From Palsa-1400 sp036501625 (lineage in GTDB: Bacteria; Verrucomicrobiota; Verrucomicrobiia; Limisphaerales; Palsa-1400): a stretch of 64,000 nt of DNA. This document shows positions 1-8,600 of this stretch, in pieces (positions within the stretch are counted from its first letter, which is position 1; every line of letters starts with the position of its first letter). Where the stretch lies: positions 1-64,000 of the forward strand of contig DASXZY010000058.1 in assembly GCA_036501625.1 (NCBI GenBank). Direction: 5' to 3'. The translations under genes and the position numbers were made by a program. The notes beneath the pieces were generated by a model that was not told the origin of the DNA, made no database searches, and saw only the letters and a program-made list of their open reading frames with translations.

Positions 1-56
1 GTTAATGGAAAAGCCGCCCCTTGCGACCGATGCCCGCTATCGTGTAGATTGCTTCC

Positions 57-284
57 ATGAATCGAATTCAGGTCAGCCCCGAAATCCATTTTGGGAAGCC
101 GTGCGTCGCGGGGACGCGCATTCCCGTGCAGGCCGTTCTCGAATTGGTGCGGGAGGCAATTCCGTTCGACGCGATTATTCGGGATTATTACCCCGATCTC
201 ACAATGGAAGATATTCAGGCGTGCGTCCAATACGCCATTGATGTCGTTCAAACGGAGGATATTCACGTGGGCGCGCCCTCGTGA
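57..284 (+). CDS. DUF433 family antitoxin
   Basis: This 75-residue protein belongs to the DUF433 family, small helix-turn-helix-like proteins that usually act as the antitoxin half of toxin-antitoxin pairs. The family core is visible at residues 11-24, where the phrase HFGKPCVAGTRIPV appears, followed by a helical stretch with LTMEDIQACVQYA that is typical of the family. Its length is normal. The stop codon overlaps the GTG start of the next gene by four bases (GTGA), so the two are probably translationally coupled. The partner is a PIN-like DUF5615 protein, which is the standard pairing. By analogy with the family it should neutralise the toxin and repress its own promoter; neither is shown here. 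Confidence 0.87.
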   Translation: MNRIQVSPEIHFGKPCVAGTRIPVQAVLELVREAIPFDAIIRDYYPDLTMEDIQACVQYAIDVVQTEDIHVGAPS

Positions 285-637
285 GATTTTTGCTCGACCA
301 GGACGTTTACGCGGTCACCTGCCACCTGCTTCGCAGTCTGGGTCACGATGTCGTCACGGCGGCGGAACTGAATCTTTCTCGTTCCCCGGATACGGGACTG
401 CTGATGCGAGCTGCCGAGGAAAAGCGGTTGTTCGTCACGCGCGATAAAGATTTTGGCGGGTTGGTGTTTGTCGAGCGTTTGAGCAAGGGCGTGCTTTTCC
501 TGCGAATCTCTCCCGAAACTCTGGCGGCGACGCACGAGGAATTGAAAAGGGTTCTCAGCACCTATTCGGAAGCTGACCTTTCGGCGGCATTTGTCGTTAT
601 GGAACCTGGGAGGCACCGGTTTCGGACGCTGAGATGA
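281..637 (+). CDS. DUF5615 PIN-like toxin
   Basis: This 118-residue protein matches the DUF5615 (Mut7-C-like PIN) family, the usual toxin partner of DUF433. The acidic residues expected of a PIN-like nuclease are present: Asp6 and Asp8 in FLLDQDV, Asp37 in SPDTGLL, and Asp55/Asp57 in the VTRDKDF motif. It starts with GTG inside the stop codon of the antitoxin gene, and no better start is seen. By family it is expected to be a ribonuclease-type toxin, but activity cannot be read from the sequence. All the acidic positions are intact, so the pair may be functional. Confidence 0.87.
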   Translation: MRFLLDQDVYAVTCHLLRSLGHDVVTAAELNLSRSPDTGLLMRAAEEKRLFVTRDKDFGGLVFVERLSKGVLFLRISPETLAATHEELKRVLSTYSEADLSAAFVVMEPGRHRFRTLR

Positions 638-1022
638 AGCAGTCCGGTTCACCGGCTCTCCTTTTCGTTTGACCCGACGATGGCCAGAATCGCCGTTTTG
701 AACGCGGCAGGCAGTCCAGACCATGAACTGACTATGTGCGCCAGATCGCGCCCATCGTTGCCCTGAATCTGTGCGCGTATTTTGTATAGGGCGTTTCGGC
801 ATGTTCCGCAACGCGTTGGTTGTCAGTTGGTTGCGAACTTGCTGCGGTGGGTTCGAATCCCTTCGCTCGCCCAAATTCCCACTTGCGTCGTATTGCGACA
901 AACCGTAAAAACTCCTTTGCTAGCAGAGGATTTATTATCTTCAAACCGGGGTTATAGTTGGGTATGGCCAACCACATACGCCGGTTCGGAATCTTGTCCA
1001 GAAATTTGGGCAAACCCCAGCC
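638..1022. other. Intergenic stretch without a recognisable gene
   Basis: This 385-base stretch separates the toxin-antitoxin pair from the end of the restriction locus. I see no convincing coding sequence: the reading frames here lack family motifs. The only structured element is the tRNA-like 3' end listed separately. It borders two mobile-type modules, so it may be an integration boundary. Confidence 0.5.
846..873 (+). other. tRNA-like T-arm and 3' end (remnant)
   Basis: A T-loop consensus TTCGAAT (852-858) is flanked by GGG and CCC and is followed by CTCGCCC and A, which resembles the end of a tRNA acceptor stem. GGGCG at 788-792 could pair with CGCCC, giving a span of about 85 bases, but the D-arm and anticodon arm do not fold, and the T-stem has a T-T mismatch. 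I read it as a decayed tRNA or an attachment-site remnant, not a working tRNA. Confidence 0.3.
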
Positions 1023-1783
1023 TTAGGAGACATCCTCATCCACAGTCTGCTTCCGCTCTCCAAGCACCTGAACCCACGACTTTTCAAACTTTACCTTGTC
1101 GAGAACGAAATCTCTGGGCAGGGGTGGCGGTTTCTTTATGCTGAGAGCCAACCGATTTTTCGGCACTGTTTCAAGTATCGTGAATTGTGAGCCGTGAGGT
1201 TGCCATGTAAAACAATGGGCTTTGTTTGTGTCGCAGCCAATCAAATTGCCATTTTTGTTCCAAGTCCACACATAATCCGTTTCGTTATACGCAACGGTGT
1301 CAAACTCAAAAACCGCAACTTCGAGCAGGTCATTCGACTTAATGAGGACGACGGTCCTCAGGTGCTTGTAGTTCTTCCGTACCGCCCAGACTCTTTCGTT
1401 GTAAATCGACAGGATCTGTCTGCCAAGCTGCTGTACGTCCATTGATTTTACGTCATTTGTACCAAACGAATAGATAGGGGCATTTCTCCCTGAAATGAGG
1501 CGGACTTTTTGTGCCTTTGAGGGTGAAGAAGCCTTAACAGTTTTAGCTCCCCATGCGCAATCTTCGAAAATAATGTCATCCAATCCCACGTTTGAAGGCT
1601 TCCATTCTGCTCCGATGACCCTTGCGAAGATCGCCTCCCACTCTGTCCCTTGAAGTGAAGAGTGCTTGTCGCCAAGTGGTAAACGAGTTCGCGTCCTAAA
1701 CCGAGCGAAAAGCCGGCGGGAAACTGGTTCAGCCTATACGGCGGCTCGTGTTTTTGTACTGTTCTTAACCTTGGCTCTGCCAT
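1023..1783 (-). pseudogene. Frameshifted type II restriction endonuclease partner of the methyltransferase
   Basis: The longest frame with a usable start begins at GTG 1589 (188 residues). However, the same frame upstream of that GTG stays open back to the methyltransferase stop at 1734 and reads like protein, with GTEWEAIFARVIGAEWKPSN directly before NVGLDDIIF. No ordinary start codon lies in that part. A second frame opens with ATG at 1783 inside the methyltransferase and runs into the same region. Joining the two at about 1645-1651 by a one-base shift gives a continuous protein of about 250 residues. The stretch LDDIIFEDCAWGAKTVK could be a PD-(D/E)xK-like core. A restriction role is inferred from position beside the methylase. 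It is either a real frameshift or a sequencing error. Confidence 0.55.
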
Positions 1784-2819
1784 ATGCGGGCGCTTTTCCC
1801 AGCAGGTTCATTTGCGTAAGCGTCGCTACCCGATGCATCGAAAGGTTTCTTTCCTCAACCTTTATCCATCCCTGAGCCTCAAACACTTTTTGCGCGACGG
1901 CTCGAACCAAATTTACAGGAACGCTATTGCCTGCCTGCTTGCGAGTTTGGGAATCGCTGCAGACGGGTTGGAAACTGTCGGGAAAGCCCTGGAGCCGCAA
2001 CATTTCTCTCGGAGTCAAACGTCTTTCGCCATCCACCAGAAGATAATTGTAGGAAGCGCCCGCTCGCAACGCGCAAGAATATGGATACGCGCTGATGTGC
2101 CCCGCCTTATTTTCATGCCAAATGGTTGGCTCCGACAGGGGCTTAAGCTTGCTCCACCGGCTTTGGCGGATGCGATCAGAACAGTAATGTTTCCGGGAAA
2201 CCCGTTTCTCCAAAACTTCCTTAAGCGGTTTCATGGGAACGCCGCCCTCGCACCACTCAAATCTTGAGAACGCGCCAGTGTCTTTGAATCCAACGATAAA
2301 CACTCGCTCTCGTTTTTGAGGAAGCCCGAATCTAAGAGCGTTCAAAACGCGATAATCCGCATGATAACCAAGCCCGCGCAGTGTCTCTAAAATCCGCTTA
2401 AGCGTTTTCCCACCGTTATGCCCAGCGAGGAGTTTTACGTTCTCCAAAATGAAAACCGAAGGGGCCTTTGCTTTGAGGATGCGGGCTATTTCGAAAAACA
2501 GAGTGCCTCGAATATCAGCAAATCCCTTCATATGGCCGATGATGCTGAACGGCTGGCAGGGAAAACCCGCGAGCAGCAAATCGTGAGCAGGAACCTCATT
2601 TTCATCAACCTTCGTGATGTCGCCTGCAGGTTTTTCGCCAAAATTGGCCTCATAAGCTTTTTGGCACTCGCAATCAATATCCGACGATAAGACGCAAGCA
2701 GTTGACAGGTTGTTTTCTTTCGCCAAACCTTCAACCGCCACGCGAAAACCGCCAATTCCACAAAACAAATCCACGTACTGTATTGTTTTCTCTGGGAGCG
2801 TTGGCGTTCCGTTGTTCAT
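1734..2819 (-). CDS. DNA (cytosine-5-)-methyltransferase of a type II restriction-modification system
   Basis: This C5-cytosine methyltransferase has all the main motifs in order. Counted from ATG 2819, motif I is DLFCGIGGF, motif IV is GFPCQPFS with the catalytic Cys at residue 88, motif VI is ENV at 126-128, motif VIII is QKRERV at 168-173, and motif X is AGNSVPVNL with GNSV at 297-300. The region between motifs VIII and IX is the variable target-recognition domain. An alternative TTG start at 2855 adds 12 residues; neither start has a good ribosome binding site. It should methylate the site cut by the adjacent nuclease. The locus is visibly AT-richer than its neighbours, which suggests horizontal acquisition. 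With the nuclease frameshifted it may now act as an orphan methylase. Confidence 0.93.
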   Translation of the reverse strand: MNNGTPTLPEKTIQYVDLFCGIGGFRVAVEGLAKENNLSTACVLSSDIDCECQKAYEANFGEKPAGDITKVDENEVPAHDLLLAGFPCQPFSIIGHMKGFADIRGTLFFEIARILKAKAPSVFILENVKLLAGHNGGKTLKRILETLRGLGYHADYRVLNALRFGLPQKRERVFIVGFKDTGAFSRFEWCEGGVPMKPLKEVLEKRVSRKHYCSDRIRQSRWSKLKPLSEPTIWHENKAGHISAYPYSCALRAGASYNYLLVDGERRLTPREMLRLQGFPDSFQPVCSDSQTRKQAGNSVPVNLVRAVAQKVFEAQGWIKVEERNLSMHRVATLTQMNLLGKAPAYGRAKVKNSTKTRAAV

Positions 2820-3030
2820 GTCGATTGTAATACAGGTTCTGACGCTGTCCTCCAAGATAAATCGGAGTGCGCGATGGTGAAAAATTGAGATTTTGACCCA
2901 GGCGGAAATCCAGCCCTGCCTCCAAATGCGCCCCGTTCCGTAATCTTCCGGTCATGTAATTTGTGGCAGCATTTTCCCGCGGCGGATTCGCGAATTGAAT
3001 CGGCCGGGTTGAATCTGCCATGCTCGCGTG

Positions 3031-4464
3031 ATGAGAACCATTCGCCGCCAATTGATGCGCAGGCTCGTGCTTGGCTTCGCGCTCCTGCTGGCGGGCGGGT
3101 GCGCCGGCATTTATTTTTCGACTCGCGCCGCGCTGTTGGAGCAGCTTGACAATACCCTGCGCGCCAAGGCCAGCAGCGTTGTTTCAGGCATTGAACAGCA
3201 CGGAAATCGAATTGAGGTGGAATTGGCAGAGCCGCTCCTGCGTGAATTCGATGACGGAGTTCCCGTGGACTTTTTCCAATTGCGCCGGGCCGATGGCGCC
3301 ACGGTCAGGCGCTCCACGTCGCTGGCGGCTGGCAATTTGCCCGCGCGGTTCGCCGATTCGCGGCAGCCAAAGTTTTGGAATCTCACACTGCCCTCCGGCC
3401 ATCCGGGCCGGGCGGTCGGATATGGCTTCGCTTCCCCGGTGTCCGATGAGTCCGAGACGCCGGCGGCGCCCGCGGAATTGGCCATTGTCTTCGCCTCTGA
3501 CTTGGAAGAGCTAAACGAAACTCTCTCGGCGCTGGCCTTGGTTCTGCTTGGATGCGCGGCCTTGATGCTCGCGGCCACGGTTGTGATCGTGCCGCGCGTG
3601 CTCCGGCAAGAACTGGCCCCGCTCGACCAATTGGCGGAGCAGGCCGCCCGCATCGATGCCAACTCGCTCTCCCTCCGCTTCCCGACGGCCGCGATGCCCG
3701 CGGAACTCGCGCCCATCAGCGAACGGCTCAATCATCTCCTGGCGCGCCTGGAGGAATCCTTCGAGCGCGAGCGGCGGTTTAGCGCGGACCTGGCCCATGA
3801 ACTGCGGACCCCCATCGCGGAACTGCGCAGCCTCGCCGAAGTGGCGTTGAAATGGCCCGACAGCCGGCCGGCGGAAACGGACACGGACGCGCTGGCCATC
3901 GCCCTGCAAATGGAGGGGATCGTCGCGCGCCTTTTGGAACTCCTGCGAAGTGAACGCGGCCAGGTAATTCCTCAGCGCGAAACCATTCTTCTCGGCCAGC
4001 TCGTTGAATCGGTCTGGCGGCCCTTTGAGGAAAAGATCGCGCAAAAACGATTGGCGGTGACGCGGGATATTCCGCCGAAATTGGAAATCCAATCTGATCC
4101 AGTATTCCTGCGCTCCATCCTGGCTAACCTCGTTGATAACGCGGTGGAATACACGCCATCCGGCGGAGCCATATCGGTCGCGGCGCAAGCATCCGGCGGG
4201 CGGTTCATCATCCGAATTCTCAACGACGCTGAACACGTCCGCTCCGAAGATTTGCCCAACTTCTTTGACCGCTTCTGGCGCAAAGATGCGGCCCGGTCTG
4301 ATGCCAAACATTGCGGCCTCGGATTGCCCCTGGCCCGTGCCTTCGCGGAAATGCTGGGGATGGAACTGGCGGCCTCCATGGATGCGGACGCTCGCGTCGT
4401 TTTGGCGATGCAAGGCCCGGCCATGACAAACTCCGCGCATAATCCTGGCATAATGAAGATGTGA
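3031..4464 (+). CDS. Two-component sensor histidine kinase
   Basis: This is an inner-membrane histidine kinase of the OmpR/QseC-partner type, about 477 residues. A first membrane helix lies at about 11-32, a periplasmic sensor region follows to about 160, and a second helix lies at 167-190, leading into a HAMP-like linker. The phosphorylated histidine is His256 in SADLAHELRTP. The ATP-binding domain has the N box (LANLVDNAVEYTP, about 365-377) and a glycine-rich GLGLPLA near 429. ATG 3031 is preferred over GTG one codon earlier. It is followed by a PepSY lipoprotein and then a response regulator in the same direction, an order with the regulator last. The ligand is unknown; a PepSY neighbour is often seen with envelope-stress or metal-responsive systems. 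Confidence 0.9.
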   Translation: MRTIRRQLMRRLVLGFALLLAGGCAGIYFSTRAALLEQLDNTLRAKASSVVSGIEQHGNRIEVELAEPLLREFDDGVPVDFFQLRRADGATVRRSTSLAAGNLPARFADSRQPKFWNLTLPSGHPGRAVGYGFASPVSDESETPAAPAELAIVFASDLEELNETLSALALVLLGCAALMLAATVVIVPRVLRQELAPLDQLAEQAARIDANSLSLRFPTAAMPAELAPISERLNHLLARLEESFERERRFSADLAHELRTPIAELRSLAEVALKWPDSRPAETDTDALAIALQMEGIVARLLELLRSERGQVIPQRETILLGQLVESVWRPFEEKIAQKRLAVTRDIPPKLEIQSDPVFLRSILANLVDNAVEYTPSGGAISVAAQASGGRFIIRILNDAEHVRSEDLPNFFDRFWRKDAARSDAKHCGLGLPLARAFAEMLGMELAASMDADARVVLAMQGPAMTNSAHNPGIMKM

Positions 4465-4518
4465 TTAAACTTTCCCCCGTAATAAGCAAGGGCCTGCCCG
4501 TGTGCGGTCCAATACTGA

Positions 4519-4857
4519 ATGAACAAAAATATGAAATTGAATTATATAGCCACCGCCGCGCTTTCACTGTGCCTGCTGGCGGGTTGCGCGGATTCCAAAG
4601 CCAAGCTGAACGCCGAAGCCAAAATCACCGAATCCCAAGCCCGCCAGACCGCCCTCGCCCGCGTGCCCAATGGCCGCATCAAGGAAAGCGAGTTGGAGCG
4701 GGAAAACGGCCATCTGCAATGGTCCTTCGATGTCGCAACGCCGGATACCAAGGACATCACCGAAGTCAATGTGGACGCCATTTCCGGAGAAGTTCTTGGT
4801 GTCTCCAAGGAAAAGGCGGAGAGCGAAGACGCCGAGAAGAAGGAAAAGGAGAATTGA
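4519..4857 (+). CDS. PepSY-domain lipoprotein
   Basis: This 112-residue protein starts with a lipoprotein signal ending in the lipobox LLAGC (Cys23), so it should be membrane-anchored outside the cytoplasm. Residues of about 36-95 match the PepSY fold: a helix beginning ITESQARQTAL, then LQWSFDV and a strand ending VNVDAISGEVLGV. The tail is very rich in Lys and Glu. It lies between a sensor kinase and its regulator, so it may modulate the kinase or a protease in the periplasm; this is inference from context. An internal ATG at 4531 is an alternative start. Confidence 0.85.
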   Translation: MNKNMKLNYIATAALSLCLLAGCADSKAKLNAEAKITESQARQTALARVPNGRIKESELERENGHLQWSFDVATPDTKDITEVNVDAISGEVLGVSKEKAESEDAEKKEKEN

Positions 4858-4897
4858 AAAAATTCGCCATTCAGGCGCCGTTGGCTAATCTCCTTTC

Positions 4898-5590
4898 ATG
4901 CGCCTGCTAGTGGTGGAAGATTCCCAGCGGCTTCAACGTTCGCTGGCCAAAGCGTTGCGCAAAGCCGGTTATGCCGTTGATGTCAGCGGCGACGGCGAGG
5001 AGGGCCTTTGGCTGGCGGAGTCAAATGATTACGACGCAATCATTCTTGACATCATGCTGCCAAAATTGGACGGCCTGTCGCTGCTCCGCGAAATCCGGCA
5101 ATCGCCCCGCACCACGCCCATCCTGCTGCTGACCGCCCGGGACACGCTGCGAGACCGCGTGGAAGGGCTGCAAACCGGCGCGGACGATTATTTGGTCAAG
5201 CCATTCGCGCTGGAGGAACTGCTGGCGCGCGTGCAAGCGTTGTGCCGCCGCCACTACGGCGCCAGGTCCAATCGCGTATCCGTGGGTGATCTTGAAATCG
5301 ACTTGACCGCGCACGCCGCAGCCAAGGCGGGGCGGCCGCTCGACTTGACGGCGCGCGAATGGATGCTGCTGGAATATTTGGTTTTGCGCCGAGGCCACAT
5401 CGTGACCCGCAGCGAAATCGAAACTCACATCTACAGCGATTCCGCCGACCTGATGAGCAATGCCGTTGATTCGGCCGTTTGTTCATTGCGGAAAAAACTG
5501 GGCGCGTCCGATGGCAAGCCAGTCATCCACACCAAGCGCGGTTTGGGATACATACTTGATGCTCCGGGAGAAACGCGGCGCGGCGAATAG
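4898..5590 (+). CDS. OmpR-family response regulator
   Basis: This 230-residue regulator has an N-terminal receiver domain with the acidic pair Glu7-Asp8, phosphoacceptor Asp51 in ILDIMLPKLDG, the conserved Thr of LLLTAR, and Lys101 in LVKPF. Residues of about 125-225 form the OmpR/PhoB winged helix: LTAREWMLLEYL, then the recognition region ending in IHTKRGLGYIL. It is the evident partner of the kinase at 3031-4464, with the PepSY lipoprotein between them. The gene ends 92 bases before the giant surface-protein gene on the same strand, so that gene is one plausible target. Confidence 0.93.
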   Translation: MRLLVVEDSQRLQRSLAKALRKAGYAVDVSGDGEEGLWLAESNDYDAIILDIMLPKLDGLSLLREIRQSPRTTPILLLTARDTLRDRVEGLQTGADDYLVKPFALEELLARVQALCRRHYGARSNRVSVGDLEIDLTAHAAAKAGRPLDLTAREWMLLEYLVLRRGHIVTRSEIETHIYSDSADLMSNAVDSAVCSLRKKLGASDGKPVIHTKRGLGYILDAPGETRRGE

Positions 5591-5682
5591 ACGGCGAATA
5601 GATGCTGGCGGCGGCACGGCAAATCGCCTAAGATGCCAGAATGCAGAAGCCCGGCAACGTTGAGCAGAGAGGTATTGTTCCC

Positions 5683-8600
5683 ATGCAATTTGGCAAATCG
5701 GGGTTTGGTGTTTGTTTGGCATTCCTGGCCGCCCTTGGCGCGGGCGCGGCCAATATGACGCCGGTCGCGGTGACTGGATTTAACCGCGACGTGATGATCG
5801 AAAACACCGCCTCCGGCCCGCCCTTTTCCAGCTACGCCCTGGAATTCAATCCGAGCGAAGGAAACTGCTTTTACCAAACCAACTTGCCGGGATACGGCGG
5901 CGGGATGCCGGCGGCTGGCTCGTTCGTTAGCGCCACGGGCGATGGCACGACGTTCCAGTTTCAACCCTGCACGGGCAACAATGCGCTGGTGTTGAGCAGC
6001 GAAACCGGCCTGAGCAGCGGGACACTGACCGTGACTGCGCCCGCGCTCTACAACCGCATCGCGGTCATCGCCAACTCCGGCAATGGCGCCAGCGGCGGCG
6101 GCGCGAACCTGACGCTCAAGTTTTCCGACGGCAGTTCGTACATAACGGCCTACTACGCGCCGGATTGGTTTAACAACGTGACCAATGTCGCGTTTGGCGG
6201 CGTCGGGCGAATCAACATCAGCACCGGCGCGCTGGATAATTCCGGCGTCAACAACCCGCGCTTTTACGAGACGACGATCAACCTGGCGGCGGTGTTGGGC
6301 GCATCCAACAAGCTGCTGGCCAGCCTGACTTTCGCGCAGGCTCCCGGCACCAGGTCCGGGTTATCCGGCGCGACGGGCATTTACGCGGTTAGCGGAGAGT
6401 TGCTGGGGCAATTGCCCGCCGCCATCACTACTCAGCCTTCCAATGTGACCGCGATGGAATTTTCCTCCGCCAATTTCGCCGCCGTGGTCACTGGCAATCC
6501 GTCGCCGGCGTTGCAATGGTTCGAGAACGGCAGCGCCATCACAGGAGCGACCAATGAGGGCCTCGCCTTCGGGCCGGTGGACCCCGCCAACAGCGGCGTC
6601 ACATTTTATTTCATCGCCTCCAACACCGTCAGCAATGTCAATTATAGCGTGACCAGCAGCGTCGCTACGCTCACCATCACGCCCGTGATGACGCCAATCG
6701 CGGCCGCTGGCTACAACGACGATGTGGTGATCGAGAACACGGCCAAAGGCCCGCCTTATAACGCTTACGCGGTGGAAATGAATGCTGGGGAAGGAACCGC
6801 CTTCTATCAAAGCGGCTTGCCAAATACAAGTTACGGACTGCCGGCGTCCAACGTGTTCCTCAGCGCGGTGGACGGGACGGAATTTCAATTCCAGCCTTAC
6901 ACCAACGACAACGCGCTTGTGCTGAACGCCGACACGGGAATTGCCTTCGGCACGCTGACGCTGGCAGTGCCGGAGGTCTATCAGTCCATCGCCATCCTGG
7001 CCAATTCCGGCAGCGCCAACTCCAGCAGCGCCGGTTCGCTCACCTTGAATTTCACCGATGGCACTTCGATCCTGACGACCTATAGCGCGCCGGATTGGTT
7101 CAACAATGCTCCCTACGCGCTGGCAGGGCCGGATCGCATCAACCTCTCCACTGGCGCGACCGCGGGCGGGCCGGGCAATCCGCGCTTTTATCAGACCACC
7201 ATCAATCTGGCTTCCTTGCTCGGGGCGGCCAACAAGCCGCTGGCCAGCCTCGTTTTGGGCCAGGCCAGTTCGGCCAATTCCACGGCCATTTACGCTCTCA
7301 GCGGGTTGCTGGCGCCACCGGCGCCGCCATATTTTCTGCCCAACGGCCCATCCAACACCATCGTGCTGGAACTTAACACGGCCGCTTTCGGCGCGGCGCC
7401 CGGAGGGAATCCCTACCCCGCGCTGCAATGGTACTTTAATGGCGCATTGGTTCCCGGTGCGACCAATTCAAGCTTCACCATCGCCTCCGCGCCCCTGTCC
7501 GGCAATGGAGCGCAGGTGTGGGCGGTGGCGTCTAGCGTGGCCGCAAGTGTCAACTATAGCGTGACCAGCGCCGTGGCCGTCTTGACGGTTGTGGCGGACA
7601 CGAACTCACCGGTGCTGCTGGGCGCGCAATCGCTCGGATTGACACAGGTGGAACTCGCCTTTTCCAAGCGCATGGCCGCCTCCACGGCAACCAATGCGGG
7701 CAATTACGTTCTGGCCGGCCCGGGTGGGCCAGTGGCCGTCTTGAGCGCGGCGCAGGACGCTTCGCAAAGCAATGTGGTGCTCTCCGTCGCTTCGATGACG
7801 GACCAAACAGCTTATGCCGTCACCGTCAACAATCTGGTTGACCAGACATCCGGCGCCAACGTCATCCCGCCCAATTCGCAGGCTGGCTTTGTGGCCAGCG
7901 CCTATGCGCCCGTTGCCATCGGCGGCCCGCAGGCGGCGGGCGGCCAGGTGGTGGTGTCAAATGGGTTGACGATCACGGGCAGCGGCGCGGCCATTGGCGG
8001 AACCAATGACCAATTTCAATTCAGCTACCGATTGGTTTCAGGCAACTTCGACCTGGCGGTGCGTCTGGCCGGATTGAGTTTGTCGGACACGTGGGCCAAG
8101 GCGGGTTTGATGGCGCGCGAATCTCTTGCGCCGGGCGGCCGTTTTGCTGCCTCGCTGGCCACGCCAGTCATCAACGGGTGTTTTTTTGAATGGCGCGATC
8201 CCGCGGGAAGCGCCAACCAAACGGCGGGCCGCTTCCCGAATAATTACCCGAACACCTGGCTGCGCCTCAATCGAGCGGGCAACCTGTTCAGCGGCTATGG
8301 CAGCTTTGACGGACAAACGTGGACGCTCCTGGCCAGCCAAACTATCGCCATGTCCAACCAGCTTTATCTCGGATTCGCGGTGGACAGCGACGCGTCCAAT
8401 CAAATGGCGTCAGCACAGTTCCTGCAAATCACCAACACGCCGGCCAACTCCTCAGTCGGAACGGTCGCCTATCCGTACGAGCCGCTGGCCGCATGCAATC
8501 GCACGACGCCGATTGTGATTTCGGAAATCATGTGGAAGCCAACTCCGCGCGGCGACACCAACAATTGCGAGTTCGTGGAACTTTTCAATTCCAACCCGTG

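Noticed and set aside
788..873. A complete class II tRNA gene of about 85 bases
   Set aside because: Only the T-arm and part of the acceptor stem match; no D-arm, anticodon arm or full acceptor pairing can be formed.
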